Origin: Xiphydria camelus
Lineage: Eukaryota > Arthropoda > Insecta > Hymenoptera > Xiphydriidae
Length of the DNA stretch: 64,000 nt
NCBI GenBank assembly: GCA_963678675.1
Contig: OY783198.1
Coordinates: 8,386,012-8,450,011 of the forward strand
Direction: 5' to 3'
Shown here: piece after piece, positions 29,583-42,553 of the stretch
Numbering within the stretch: the first letter of the stretch is position 1
Layout: the number at the start of each line of letters is the position of its first letter
Translations under genes and position numbers: made by a program
Notes under the pieces: model-generated
The model's input: the letters and a program-made list of their open reading frames with translations, nothing else
Databases searched by the model: none
Told to the model about the DNA's origin: nothing

Positions 29583-31172
29583 ACTTCGTGGAAAGGGATA
29601 AAAAGAATTCAAATTAAAATTTCTTAAAATTTGCCTTTAGGAAAAATTCATTTCGATCTAAGTTTCACGTCGTTTGGGTTACTTTTTTTTTATTGTCGAC
29701 GGTATTTCGTCGACCCATCTCTAAATATTCTTGAAACTCAATCCTGACAGCGGTCGATCGGTGGCAATCTTACCCTAAGTCTGCACCCTCCTACACGCTC
29801 TAACGCTTAAATCGAGGGTGCTGATTAGTGAAACATTTGTAGTGGTGCCTCACTGACACAATTACTACAAATCTCCTACTGATCAGAGAATTCGCGTATC
29901 TATATCTAATTTTAAGCACGTGTGCGAGATAACGGAATATGATACACATATTTTATAGGCTCGAACGACGCAATCGAAATAATGGAACGGCTGAAAATTG
30001 CGAAAGCAACTTCCACAGACCCGCCACGACGTACCGCGCCGTGAATCCTCGGGGCGATTCGCGCGCCCTCCGTCATTTCCACCCTTCCTCCATCGCGGCC
30101 CGCGTCGAAACGGAGCGTGTGCTCTCCGTACCCCTAAATTCTTCAATTTCACCCTCGCGTAGTCGTCCGACCACACCCCCGATTTTGCAATGCATTTTAA
30201 TTCGTTCCACGGCCCTGCCAGCCTCCCTTCCTTCTTCGCAACCCCTACGGTACTCGCGGCGCTGCGACTGGGGATGCTCCGCGTCGTCGTACACCCACAC
30301 ATTCACGCGCAGCGCCGGCTTTATGAGTACGACGCGACGGATAATGGTCAGTTGGCGTCGGGAGAATTCTGCCCGTTTCGCCGGAGTCATGGTATTTTTA
30401 TTATCAACCTCCCGTCCCCTTGACTATCGTCATTTATATGGAGAGAGTAGGAAAGCGACGGGTTAAAAGGGATGAGTCCGCGTGCGGACGACTCCGCGCG
30501 GAGGCTTCTACCTTCCACGATATTGCGGTGGGGTCTGGGTAATACAGGCCATCTGCTACTGTAGCTGCAGTGGACCCTGCGTAATATGATTCCGATTGCA
30601 GCGGTTCTCTATACATAGCGTAAAAAATCGGGATTCGCGCGCGCGCGAGCGGAATATATCTTTAGATTTTTATCGAGTATAAGAATCCGGATCGCGTAAT
30701 GGGAAATGATGTTTAATAAAAGAAGGGGGGGGAGGGGTGAGGAATATAAGCGCGATACAGGCGCGGCATTATATGAACTCGCATTCCACGATTTCGAGTG
30801 TAATTCCAATAAAGGATTTTGCGTCCTGAATGTAAATGAATATCGCATGACTAAAATGCCAAAATGTATATACCACTTTACGCCCTTTTAACATTGCAAA
30901 AGCTCAAAGGGCTTATAAAAAAAACATTTATTCTCGCAATTGATAGAAGTATGTAAAAAACGGTCCAAGAATGGTAAAATAAAGATTTGAAAAACTTAAA
31001 GCAAAAGGGTGTATAGATTAGGACCTATCCGCCCTTTTGCTTTTAAACTTCCAATTTATATTTCGCTTTTTTCATTCGTATTTAGACAAATTTGAATAAT
31101 AAGACAATTTTTTTTTATACGTTCTTTTGACTCGAAAAAGGCACTTTTCGGCACACACGACCTTTCAGCATT
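29583..31172. other. Spacer with CpG-rich block and AAAGGGCGTA-type repeat
   Basis: 29990-30560 is GC-rich without a supported gene. Around 30877-31018 a repeat has TACGCCCTTTTAACATTGC and AAGCAAAAGGGTGTATAG inverted ends, related to the nested element at 14149-14389. Confidence 0.4.
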
Positions 31173-31453
31173 ACGCTGAGAAAAATAATTGCTAGTGCTT
31201 AAAAAAATGTTTTATTCGATGAAAAACATGTTATAATTTCAGAATCAGCTATGGTTTTCTTCGTGCAAAGAAATATTTGATAGGCGCAAGTAATTGCTTT
31301 TTTTTCGCGTAGAAAGAATTTCTTGTTCCAAAGAAGATACTCTTAAATCAAGAGAATACCTATATATCCTTCAATCAAGAATTTGTAAGATCATAATATG
31401 TTGTTGACTCGAGATATATTTTGTTGACACTAGCAATTATTTCTCTCAGTGTA
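31173..31453. repeat. MITE, CTGAGAAAAATAATTGCTAG family
   Basis: Left ACGCTGAGAAAAATAATTGC and right CTAGCAATTATTTCTCTCAG. Interior TTGATT/TTCTTG motifs are shared with 3824-4110 and 53949-54507. Confidence 0.8.
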
Positions 31454-33865
31454 ATCACGTGATATTTCCCTCGTATACGCAACTTTGCGTGCGACGTGAC
31501 ATCGAGAGACATAATCTCGAAAGAGCGACGCATGCGGAGCATACTGAACACGACGTGGGAACTATCCGTTTCCACCCGGTGTACGACTCGCGTTACGGTT
31601 AGATGCGCCGCGAGAGCGCGTAACGTCTCAGGGAGTGGCCCACCCACGCACACGCGTCCCCCGCATTCGCGAAAGAGCGAAACCGTTGGACAGGTGCGTA
31701 AGGGGGATCGTGAACAGCGCCGCGCGCCGTATATATAGCCACGGATTTTATGGGTGTAGAGCGCGCCGCGCGTTGCGCGACCCGTATCTCGACGCTAACT
31801 TACGAAGCGAAGTGTGGAACGCGCTTCTCTCTCTCTCTCTCTCTCTCTCTATGAAATACAGCACGCGAGGTAATAGCGCAATGAATAGGGAACGGAGCCG
31901 AGACCCCGCGGATCGCTCCGTATATATTTATCGACTCGGTGCGAACCGTTTGAGTTACGACTTCGAACCTCGGTCGGGTACTGCCGCTTACCGCGCTATC
32001 GTTCGCTCTCGTCGGCTGCAATTGTACGCGGTTTACCTGTTTAACTATTTTTTTTCCGTTGCGCGGCGAGGTGGAGAGAAAATTGCGCGGAGAAAAATGG
32101 GGCTGATGTTTACGTTTGTTCTTCAATATTATTGCCGGTAGCCGTGATTAACTGGTTATGTTTTCAGGTAGGATAATAATTGTGTTATTTATTTTTTTCT
32201 CTCATGGAAAACTGGAGTATCTTTAACAGCTAATTGGGCTTTTAGTTGGAATTGTTTTATCCTTGTTTCTGTAACAGCATTATATTATACCCCGTGTTTG
32301 GTTCAATACACGCCAGTGCAACGGGTTGCATATCGGTTGGTGCACCTCAGCCGTCGTGATTTCCTGTAATTCGGTGGTAATACCGACAGCCAAGATCCGA
32401 ATCAAATGACACTGCTCGAGTTTATACGTCACGCGAGCGTCTGTCACTCAAATCACTAACGAGATAATCGATTTGTTCTCAACCTGGCATTTCTATTGGG
32501 TTTGGATTTTGGCTATTGGTATTTTTTCTTTAATGAGATACATATTTTATTGGTATCGGACCGATATACTTTAATCACACTTTAACAGTGTCAATATAAT
32601 GGTCGTTATTAAATCTTAAGATCTCTAACTCTGAATCAAAAGTTATAAAAACGAATTAAACGGTCTGCGCTACGATACTCGTTAAATCTGAATCAATAAA
32701 TACTCACTAAAGTTCCACCGGAAAGCACTTCCGTCGACCTTTCTCGTCGCTAAGGACATCAAAATCGAGAGATTCGGCAAAGTCTCGCGCACCAACGACC
32801 AAAAAGAAGTATCGTAAATTCGTTGGCCCTTGGCCCCAGCAAGACGAACCGATTTGGTACACGATTTCTCGGCGAAGAAGTGAAGAAGGCAGAAGGAAAG
32901 AAAGAAAGAAAGCTCCTAACGAGACAGAGAAGCTCTCGGTCGGGGTATTTCGTCCTAGCGAAGAGCTTAGAGGGAAGCCTTTGATCTCGCGCTCCTGCTG
33001 GAGCTGCCTCGAACCGCATTACGCCATAGATATACAGCTCGCAACACGACATTATTTAGTAGGCGTTCCAAACCACTCCTTACCAACTGTACCGTACCGC
33101 GGGAGGACGAGGGGATGCCGGAGGAGGAGGAGCAGGAGATTGAGGGAACTCGAGGTCGCGTCGCAGCCCCGGAGGAAGCAACGTGTATGGCGGGTTGCCA
33201 AGCGGAAGGGTTCGTCGATCGCGCGGATTCTGTGCCAAACGTGAAGCGCCGTATAGCTGTTACAGGCGCGACGAGGTCTGCATTTTGCAAATATGAGTTT
33301 CGGCGTCCAAACATCGCAATGGCTTTTCAGCGTGTTTCGCTGTTTTTCCGCATTTGCATCGCACAGCCACTCGTACAGTCCGCGAGCTTTTCACGTTGTT
33401 CGCTTTGTCGACTTCGTTTCCTCGTAGCGAATATTCGTGGAAGTATTAATATCTTCCTGATATTCTAGTTTTTATTCTTTTTATTTATCGGCTTTGAGAA
33501 ATATTAACGTACTGCGGCAGCATGGATTTTCTCCTCGCAGAGAGGCGCCGCGCCGGTGCGCCAATCCCTCGAGTGTCTGAGTTGGCACGGAGCCTGCCCC
33601 TGCTGATAGGCAGCAATTATTACTGCGCTATTTTTACTTCGGGGCGCCTAAACTTCATTCGCTTCAAGCTCAAGATGGAACGACGCCTTTTTTCGAAGAT
33701 CGATCTCTTTCAACTTTCTCTGCTATTATACAGCCTATATCAAGAATCATTTTCGAGCTCTTCAAATTAATGGACAAGAGACTCGGTAGAGTCTCACGTC
33801 AAGGACTGTAAAAAAAGAACCAGATAATTGCGACCAAAGCGGACGTATTTATATTTCGATCTTAA
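31454..33865. other. CpG-rich blocks separated by AT-rich DNA
   Basis: GC-rich at 31480-32040 and 32740-33300, with a (CT)n run at 31825-31850. AT-rich and unassigned elsewhere. Small open frames such as 33522-33770 have no recognised features. Confidence 0.3.
31825..31850. repeat. (CT)n microsatellite
   Basis: Uninterrupted CT repeat of about 13 units. Confidence 0.95.
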
Positions 33866-34530
33866 CCCCTCAAATACGGGGTCCATACCACGGATAGACC
33901 CTTTTGCCTGTCCCGCCGGCCGGGGTCTATCCCACGGATAGACAGTTTCCATAAATAATAAAAAATCATTTTCTCTGGTCCTAATAAAGATATCCAAATT
34001 TTGCAAATTGATTTAGAGAAACTAGATGAAATTCTTTTAATGATATAAGAAAAATATTTTTGCATGCATTTATAATATATTTTTTATTTGGGCAATAGAT
34101 ATTAGAAATCGAAATTGCATATCTAATTTATTTAACGCTCTCGTTTATCGAGAAGATATTCATTAAAAATTCTAAAATTTTTACCACAATTACTTTGAAG
34201 GTTCCTCTATCAAAGAACGCAATTGAAATTTCGATTAAATAAATATTTTTTTGTTATAAATAAATTTCGTGTGATAGGCTATCTCGAGTATGAAGTGGTC
34301 GATGGATTTGAAATTAGGCTTACAAATTTCTAAAAAATGTATATAACACATTACCGTAGTTAAAAAGTCAAAAGTTATAATCAATTTGATAAAAACAATG
34401 GATTTTATTTCATAATTGTCCGAACATTGGTCTGGAAGTTATCGCTTATTCTATTGCTGAGTCGAATCGCTGTGAGGCTCCCGCCCGCTGCGGACATACA
34501 GCATGAGAAGCGCGTCGTACTCTTGTGGGG
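33866..34530. repeat. piggyBac-like MITE, CCCCTCAAATACG ends
   Basis: TTAA at 33862-33865 and 34531-34534. Left end CCCCTCAAATACGGGG and right complement CCCCACAAGAGTACG. The left part also holds a small palindrome around CCGCCGGCCGGGG. AT-rich interior. Confidence 0.6.
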
Positions 34531-34546
34531 TTAATATCGTTGATAG

Positions 34547-34645
34547 TTTTAACCCTTAACACTGGTGAGGTGCCACGGTAGTCCCATTTGCGCATCACGT
34601 GCCGCGCGGTCTGTGAGACGGCACCTCACCAGTTAAGGGTTAAAA
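34547..34645. repeat. Small TTAA-flanked palindrome
   Basis: TTTTAACCCTTAACACTGGT at left and its complement at right, continuing as GAGGTGCC. TTAA flanks the 87-bp core (34553-34639). It follows the previous piggyBac-like element by only about 15 bases. Confidence 0.8.
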
Positions 34646-35842
34646 GGTACGAATATATACGGAGAAAAATAATTAGGTTGAAATGACAAAACGCATTTAA
34701 TTGATCAGCAAAAGAAAAAGCGAAGAGTCGTCGTTCTTCCCTTGGAGAAAACCTGTCATATCGCGCATCGACCGTACAATTTCCTTCGTCCGGCACGTGT
34801 GGAACGCGAGCGAGGCCCACGACCGGAAATCGAGCGAATCCATCGTCGAGTCCACAACGAGACGTACCACCCAATGCGACGCCAATACAACTACATACGC
34901 GTATAACAAGAGGAGGTATCTCCGGGATAGACCCAGGTGTGTCCCTGCCGATACAGTTTCGAGAGAGTGACACGCTCTCGGAAACGGGTTTCCGTCGTTA
35001 TTCGCAGTTTATGTTCTATGCAAATGTCGGCTTCCCGTAGGAGACAGACCTCCGCGCCGAGATAAGGAGAGAACCCGCGACTCTCACGCGTCGCACCGCG
35101 ATCGGGCGCGGTACCAATGCGCGCGTATGCGTACGTAGCGCGTCGCCTTATATTAGAAAACAAGACTTTCGTTCCGCGGCACACCGCACCGCGGATCCTA
35201 CCCGCGCGACTTCGTACGTAAATACACCCGATCGAGGTAAGTAGCAACGCGGCGGCGGTGCGCGCGTGTGGGAGAGTGCCGCCGATCGGCCCGAGCGAAG
35301 TTTCGATCCATTTCTGATCTGGCTTAACGATCGCACACGACGTAGTCGGCGGCGGGCGGCGGCTCGATCGAACGATCGATGGAATCAAAGAGGGCTCGAT
35401 GCGAGGGGGACGGCCGTTGCATAATTTTCACGGGGACCGCGGGGCGCGCCCGCGCGCGTGCGGCTCGATCCGGGAGATCGATATGGGGGGGGGGGGGGGG
35501 GATAGGATCGCGGTGGAAACGTTGGAGACCCGGTCGAGGAAATCGACCTGTGTTCGGCTGCTTTTACGCTCGCGCTCGTATTTCACAAATCGCTCCGATT
35601 TATCGCGACTTCGACCGGTCGTGTTGCGCGATCGAAGTTCGACTCCTGGAGTGATATATCGATGTTGTGCGGTGTGCAGGACTCGGATCGAGTTCCGGAA
35701 CGTCAATTAGTGGGATGGATCTGGGTGGATACTTCGGTGTAAACGGGTTTGCGTGGTTGCCTTGCGCCAGGCGCAGCAGCGTTCACTTCGGCTGCGCCAG
35801 ACGAAAGGCAACCGCGAAAGCAGTTTAGAGCGAAGTGTACGA
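34646..35842. other. CpG-rich block with G-run and hairpin
   Basis: GC-rich at 34740-35720. A G17 run lies at 35485-35501 and a stable hairpin at 35755-35818. No gene supported. Confidence 0.35.
35755..35818. repeat. Imperfect hairpin
   Basis: Outer arms GGTTGCCTT and AAGGCAACC, inner arms GGCGCAGC and GCTGCGCC. A compact potential RNA hairpin. Confidence 0.6.
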
Positions 35843-36637
35843 AGCGGCCACTCAATTTCGCTCATAAAATTCTCTGACTTTTCCCGGTTTCCCTGACTGA
35901 GATCACTAATTTTCCTTGACTTTTTAAATTTCAAGATGTCAAGAAATAATTGAAATGCTGCAATAATATAGTTCATATGTATGCAAAAAAATGCTTACGT
36001 GTTTTTGCTGTAGTTAGAATATTTTATATTTTGTAACGATAATCGAGTGAGGGCTAAAATTGACATGTTAAGATTATTACACGTCCACAGAGAAAAAAAT
36101 TTAATTGGATCTACTAAAAATTACTTGCGGGGTTACAAATAATTATTTATTTAAATCAATTAGATCTTTCTTCGTGTTAATTAAATATATCTTCCCTGCA
36201 ATCACATATCATTTCACGTGATCGTAAGGAAGATATATCAAATTGATGTATTCAGACATTTCATTGATATAAATAAATAATTATAATACTTGCGACCTCG
36301 CGAGTAATTTTCAGTAAATCCGACTAGTTTTTTTCTCTGTGTGTATACCGCATAATTCTGAAATATGTTGATATGTTATCAGTTGTGATTTATCGCGCAA
36401 ACGTTTATTTCAATTATATGACTATGAAAACAATATGAATGCACAGTTGACTGTATTAATTACTGCTCAGGATTAGGTTTTAATGCGATATAATAACTTT
36501 AATCAGAGTTACTACAAATTTAACATGAAATAATTGAAGAGAAGAATCCCCTGGACTTGACAAAAATTCTCTGACTTTTCCCTGACCGACAAAATTCGCT
36601 GACATTTCCCGATTTTCTAGTTCCAGTGACCGCCTTG
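35843..36637. repeat. hAT-like element with nested MITE
   Basis: Outer ends AAGCGGCCACT and, complement at 36637, AAGGCGGTCACT. Subterminal CTCTGACTTTTCCCGGTTTTCC-type motifs near both ends are shared with 40477-41014 and 60293-60588. The MITE at 36086-36341 lies within. Confidence 0.55.
36086..36341. repeat. MITE, ACAGAGAAAAAAATTTAATTG ends
   Basis: Left CACAGAGAAAAAAATTTAA and right TTTTTTTCTCTGTG. Arms share GGATCTACT and AAATAATTATTTA inverted about the centre. Close to the families at 49091 and 55927. Confidence 0.75.
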
Positions 36638-37065
36638 TTATTCTCTTCTATTTCACAGCTGTAATGTATTCGTAGCCATGTTATACGGAAATGTCGCGAG
36701 AAAAGATTACCAGAAAGAGTTGGATCGTTAGAATTCACCTGAAGCATAGCGAGACTATTTGACGCCTACGTATAATATATTACATCCACTGAACTATATA
36801 TAACCGACCTATCCATATTATGTATATAATCAATGATTCCATCGATCTAACAGTTCTGCATCAACCGCTCGAAAGTTCATAGGTGACGAAATAATCGCAT
36901 TTTTTAAAACCAGGGATTACATTATTTAAAACCGGTTAGTATAACAGTCGCCTCTTCTGAACACATATATAAATATTCAGTATAACGAACCTAATGACGC
37001 CATCGGTTAAACCTTTTACGTCACCTTCTTCATTCATGCCACACAAACAATTCTTCGAAACATAT
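36638..37065. other. Unassigned AT-rich spacer
   Basis: No gene or clear repeat. Confidence 0.3.
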
Positions 37066-37630
37066 ACGGGGTGTTCCAGGTTGAGCAGATGTCTCATTAA
37101 TGGTGAACTCCTTATTAAAATCTAAGACTTTATTTCTAATGAAAAAATGCCGAGGGGTCAACAATTTTTTAAATCATATATAGTAAAAGTGGGACAGAGA
37201 TGCCGCAGTCTCTGTTTAACTTTGAACTCGATTATCTCGAAACGCAGTGGAGATATGTGAAAAATGCGTAGTACCTTTTTTACAGTAAAAATATAGATAA
37301 ACACTTTTTATCGCAATCGATTTCGAGATAATCGATTTTGAACTTGCTCTTCAACCTCAATATTGTTAAAGTATTGTAACAATAAATCATATTTACTGCA
37401 TATCAGGGGAGTCGTGTCTCTACCAATGTCAGCCTGTAACCACAGATCGACCTGAAATGTCAGAACTATGGCAAATTTGCGCCGGTATGAATTAAAATTG
37501 GTGAACTCTTAAACAGTGTCCCGTTTAAACAATATTAGCCCCTCGATATTTTTTCATTAGAAATAAAGTCTTAGATTTTCATAAGAAATTCGCCATTAAC
37601 GGGACATCCGCTCAACCTGGAACACCCTGT
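37066..37630. repeat. MITE, GGGGTGTTCCAGGTTGAGC ends
   Basis: Inverted ends GGGGTGTTCCAGGTTGAGC at the left and complement ACAGGGTGTTCCAGG at the right; also ATTAATGG..AA.TC..T..TTAGAC arms. An interior part is related to 52080-52280. A similar GGGGTGTTCC end begins at 63826. Confidence 0.75.
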
Positions 37631-39145
37631 ATATATATGCATATATGTACTACGAACTAAACATCCGAGAAATTCGACTCGAACTCTCGACTGTAATTCC
37701 AAATTCGTCAGGAATATCGAGAAAAGACGTAAAGCCGCGCCACAAGTTTCACCGGAAGCGAGCTGCTGATATTCCAGATTAGATACGAGCGACGCGCCTC
37801 TGGCATCTTCGCTGTGGCGCGATTGCGGCGCGCTCGAGTCAATGAAAGGTTGTCCCGCGCGCGAGAGGAAAGAGAACCTCGCGTCTCTCGGATTCGCATA
37901 GTACAGCCTCTCGCGCTGGCTAATGAATGCATGACAATTGATTGTTCATTGGTTAGTATGTTTAGCAAATGCCAAAGACTAGCCAATGAACAATTAATTC
38001 TTATGCTCTCATTAGCTTCGGCGGCGTTTACCTTGGCTAATGAATGTGGAGATGTTCAGTAGAAAATCTTTAAGCCCTGATCGCCGGGCAGACGTAAACA
38101 CGTGGCCTCTCGCGGGAAATGTCAAACATTAGTAAGGATTATTATTAGTAAGGATTATTGCATTCCAAAACTAATACACCGGTTACGTTCACAGAAATGA
38201 GACGCATAGTAATAGATAGTTGTCAAAAAGCAGAATATTTTAATTTTAAAGACACATATCGAAACCCGATAATTTTGTATTACTTCAACAATTAAGCGCT
38301 ACGACGTTCGACATCTCTTCCGTACTCGATCCCAGCCATGTTTTACGGCTGCTACACGGAGGGATTTTCTACTGAAACGATTACCGAGTACTGGTAAGTC
38401 GCTAGAACCGATCATTACAGCATCCTCGAATCGACAACCAATAGCGTACGGTTTAGAGAGTGTACATACTCGGCATATCGCCTATGTCAAGCTTCCTCGA
38501 ATATACACCGCAGAACCCTAAAGCCGGGAGGGTTGCTGCGAGACGGGGCCCCGAGAGACGCGCGCGATGGGCCGGCGGATAAGGAGCTGCCGGCGCGGCG
38601 GCGCCCGCCGTCCGTTTCGCTTCCCTTCGCCTCGATGGATTCGCGGGCGACCCGCGTGGGCCGCGCGAATCGATCGAATGCCGGGGCCTCCGCTTACTTT
38701 GTGTATAGATCCACGTGTGGGTAATAACGTGGGCCGCGCGGTGCATAATAATAAAATCACTGGAATGATAGAAAGGTGGCTGGCTAATAATAGCACGTTA
38801 CCCGGCCGGTCGAGCAGGTGTCGTACCAGCGCGCGATCTCCGTTGATAGGTACTTTCCGCGCGCCCTCTCGTGCCCGATATACCTTATCTAACTGCCCCA
38901 TGCTGAAAAAATTCGCAAAGAGCGGAGGGCGTGTCGAGAAGGCGCTTATTATATACGCGGCGCGGTAGTCGCGACGATTGTTCGAGTTCCTTGACCTCCT
39001 TTATCTCGGTCCGACTATTATTGCGAGGTATACCTACGCGCATGAATACCGAAAAGTGTATTTATCCTACCTTTCGAATAAAATAGGATCTGGTATTCGC
39101 TCCGTGCGTACGAACACTGTTATAGTTCAGTGAGCATGTACTCCC
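37631..39145. other. CpG-rich block with a short hairpin MITE
   Basis: GC-rich at 37730-37900 and 38450-39000. The hairpin MITE at 37917-38029 lies between. No gene supported. Confidence 0.35.
37917..38029. repeat. Palindromic MITE related to 11485-11699
   Basis: Arms GCTAATGAATGCATGACAAT..ATTGTTCATTGG and complement CCAATGAACAATTAATTC..ATTAGC around a 25-base loop. Confidence 0.7.
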
Positions 39146-39290
39146 GGCGTCACGGATTCTGTCGCTGGTAAATTGTTTAAATGCCATTTTCAAAGGCACT
39201 GACCAATAATCAATCAACCCTTGTGCTTTCGTTAACCAGGGCGAACGCCGTCGTAGCTAACGAGAACATGAAAATTATTGGAATTGTCCA
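39146..39290. repeat. Half copy of the GTCGCTGGT MITE
   Basis: GGATTCTGTCGCTGGTAA, CTGACCAATAATCAATCA and AACGCCGTCGTAGCTAACGA parallel the first half of 11485-11699. The right arm is missing. Confidence 0.5.
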
Positions 39291-40476
39291 TTGTTTTACT
39301 ACATTTTGTTTGTTTGTTAGAAGCTTCCAACACAACTTGTGAATTCAAAACAGAAATTTGTAATGGTGCTTAATGTTAAGTAAGTAAGTTAATGTAGTCT
39401 CCTTCGTCATCCAAGCCGAAAGCGAAGAAAATCCCGAACCCCCCATCCCTCGCTCCGAGAGAAATGCCCGCTTCCACATATGCATGCGCCGTGGCGCGGC
39501 GCGGCGCGGATTATTCATCCACGGAGTCCCGTGTGCATTTATCGACGCGAGAAAAAGCGCGAGCGTGGCTCGCTCGGCACGACGGAAGGAAAAATGACAG
39601 CAGCGGTACAGAGATACGAGAGAAAAGGAACAGAAAATCCCCCGCGCGCGCCGCTCCGCGGCTCGCGCGCGTTCGAATCAGATGTACCTATCCTACGCGG
39701 GCGCGCTCGCCGGCGAAGAAAGGTGTGGTTGCTGGCACCCATAGAGGCACCCGCCGCTCCGTGTCCGCTTGTACTATCGGATTTATGTATTCCCGCTCCG
39801 GCAATCGATACCGCACCGAGTTAACTCACAGGCATTTCGTTACCCGTCGATCGGAAAGCAAACACCTTACGTAAGGGGGCGAGTCGATTATATGCACGCA
39901 CCTCGCGCGCGCGCGCGTGCCTCTAAACTGACGGGCCTCCCATTGTTACAGTGGTTGCTCGTGAAGAATGTCGGGAGGAATGTGTCGAGCGCGGCTACTT
40001 AACAATGGGGCCGGATCGCCATCCGTAAGTGCGAATGACGAGGTTTGGTCGGCGAAACGAGAGAGACCTTTGCGATGCGGGGTTATCTCCGCGTATCCGT
40101 GTGGGAGTGGAATGGTAAATGTGAAAGTCGTCGATCGCTCAATTCGGCTGGTCGTTGGCTATAAATTTCGATGGCTCTTAAGACGGAGCAATCAAACTTT
40201 GAGGAATCTCGTACCGGATAGCAGGGCGGAGAAGAAAGTCCGCGAGCAACTTTTCCGTCGGTCTGCGGATGTAACGCGATAAAAATTATAGCCGTGGAGT
40301 CAATGAAAATGATCGGTAAGGTGTGGTGTTTTTTTTAGATTCCAGGCCCGGAAGAGAGTATCGTATTTCAAGCCGATTCGATTGACATGTTTCCTCGCTC
40401 CTTTTCGTTTCGTTGATTATTCTTCACGGTATACGAGGCATTTCTTCAGATTTATTTCAGACTTTTCGTTGCCCAG
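39291..40476. other. CpG-rich block
   Basis: GC-rich at 39420-40280 with an alternating CG run near 39905-39919. No supported gene. Confidence 0.35.
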
Positions 40477-41014
40477 CAGGGTGGCTACAAATTGTAATTT
40501 AAAAAATGCCTCGACTTTTCCAGTTCTTCCGGAGCAAAAATCACATTTTTTCATACCATTTAATTGACTCATAAAAACGCTTCGGGAAAGCGAAAGCAGC
40601 GTTAATGGCATGGGACGCAATACAGTATAAAAATGCATTAGCTCGAAGAAGGCACGAGTATAACAAAAGCTATATAAAAACTAACAATTCAATAGAACAT
40701 GCCGTATGCACGGATCGGTAAAAAGAAGAAGGTGTTGAATACGAATTATAATTTTTTAAAATTTTTATTACATTCATGCAAATATTGCAAAAACATCATG
40801 AGTTTTATGCATATTTATGTCATATCACAAAACATTGGTTCAATATTCCGTAAGAATATTGTATTGAAAATCAATGCCAAATCGACAGCTCAATAGATGG
40901 CGCAATGTTTTTTTTTTCATGAGATTATATTAACATTTCCTGACATTTACAGATTTTCCATACTCTCAAAAATATTCGCTGACTTTTCTCGGTTCTCCAG
41001 GTCTGTGGCAACCC
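40477..41014. repeat. hAT-like non-autonomous element
   Basis: Ends CAGGGTGGCTACAAATT and complement CGGGTTGCCACAGAC, with GCCCAG in both flanks as a possible remnant of an 8-bp target duplication. Subterminal GACTTTTCC.G.TTTTCC motifs at both ends. Confidence 0.65.
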
Positions 41015-41971
41015 GGCCCAGGTATTTCTTGGAATAATTTCACTTTGGAATATCGAAATTTGCTGATGAGTTCTCGCGAAAAAAAAAAACGTATTTATGC
41101 GCTGCATTCTATTAATCATCAATTACATTACGCGTTTACTGAAGTAAAATATGCCCCGTGCTTTCGAAAGTCACAAGGAGTATCGCGCGTGCAACCTTTA
41201 CGATTATACACGGGCGCTTGAATAAATTAAACCGAATGGAACGCGGTTCGTTCCGTCTACTGCGATTGACAAGCACGAAGAGGCGGAACGAGAGGGCACA
41301 TTCGGAATAGAATAGCTGCCATGCCACATAACATCTATTACGAGTGTGAGCCGAGCTCGTGGTTTCGACGTTAAACGGCCTGGAAAAAAAATCTTCGCGT
41401 TCTCCTCCAGGCCACCGGGGATCATTACGGGACAACGACACCGAGGTTCGACACTTCCTCATCGTCTGGGCTTTACGTCACTCGCGCCTGAGTCATACAT
41501 TCGGTACGCAAGATCTGTGAATTGTCGGGTTTGACAAGGGGATGAAAAAAAGCGTCTCGACAGTGATGTAAATTAATATGCGAATAGAAGGCGAAGAAGA
41601 AGAAGCGGTCATCGAGCGTGGAGAGTCAATTTCTAAGCAACTCGCGTGTCACTGCCGAATGTATTACAGATTCCCGATGCAAATGAAGCAACGGCCTTTG
41701 ATGAGCGATCGCGAGCGAATGTCCTTCGCGTTGGTCATTGTAAGTTCCCTCGAGGACGTCCGGGTCACGTGCCACCGCGTTACAACGGGGCGACGATCGT
41801 TCTCGATGTTAACGATCGTCATTTTTCATCTCCCGCGAAGGATTTCGCGAGCAAACCGATCGGTACCGCAGAAAAAAGCACGTATCTATCTTTTTACCGC
41901 CATTGAGAAACGTCGTAATTCGTTGCTACGTGAGGAAACATCGTGAGTCCTTGTTGTCATCGACTCGACTT
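41015..41971. other. Mixed-composition spacer
   Basis: No supported gene; overlapping open frames on both strands lack features. Confidence 0.3.
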
Positions 41972-42395
41972 ACGCAGGCTTCGCGGCCCCTATTTATTTC
42001 ATTTCAGGGAAAACGGGAAATTTTGCCAAAACAAACCAGGGGAGAATTGTAATTGAGAAAGGAGATCTTCCAGAAATTAGAACTGCGTAGTGGTTTTAAG
42101 AAATAACAATTTGTAAGATATACAATGGAAGACCAATATTTATAAAGTGAATGAAGGATGTTTTTGTAATTAAAAAATTTATATATTATGTTATGTAACT
42201 TAAATCTGACTATCACAATCTGATTTAAAGAAAAGAGACCATTTGTCGAAACGAGTTTTCGATGAGAAACATTAATTCAACTAGGTTGTTATATTTTAGA
42301 CGAAATATTGATGCAAGTGGATAAAGTAGGAGTTGTATTAATTTAGCAAAAAAAATGGACCATTTTGACCCATTTAACGTAATGGGAAACGATGA
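41972..42395. repeat. hAT-like dispersed repeat, copy 2
   Basis: Matches 23831-24130 (GCAGGCTTCGCGGCCCC, TATTTC, GAGACCATTTGTCGAAACGA, ATTGATGCAAG). Its right end is cut off by the next MITE. Confidence 0.7.
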
Positions 42396-42553
42396 AAATG
42401 AAATGCTGGTCAGTTGAACCAAATATCCAGTTATTCCAATAAAGAATTGGTTGATTTAACCAAACAGACGCGGAGAGGATCCATATTTCACCAAACAGTT
42501 TGGTTATCATCTCCAAGAGTTTGGTTAAATTAACCAAGTTTTTTTTCTCAGTA
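42396..42553. repeat. MITE, GGTTAA-rich, CTCAGT right end
   Basis: Contains TTTAACCAAACAGACG, GGATCCATATTTCACCAAAC and ends TTTTTTTCTCAGT. The same family as 50857-51034 and 51761-52000. The left border is uncertain. Confidence 0.6.
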
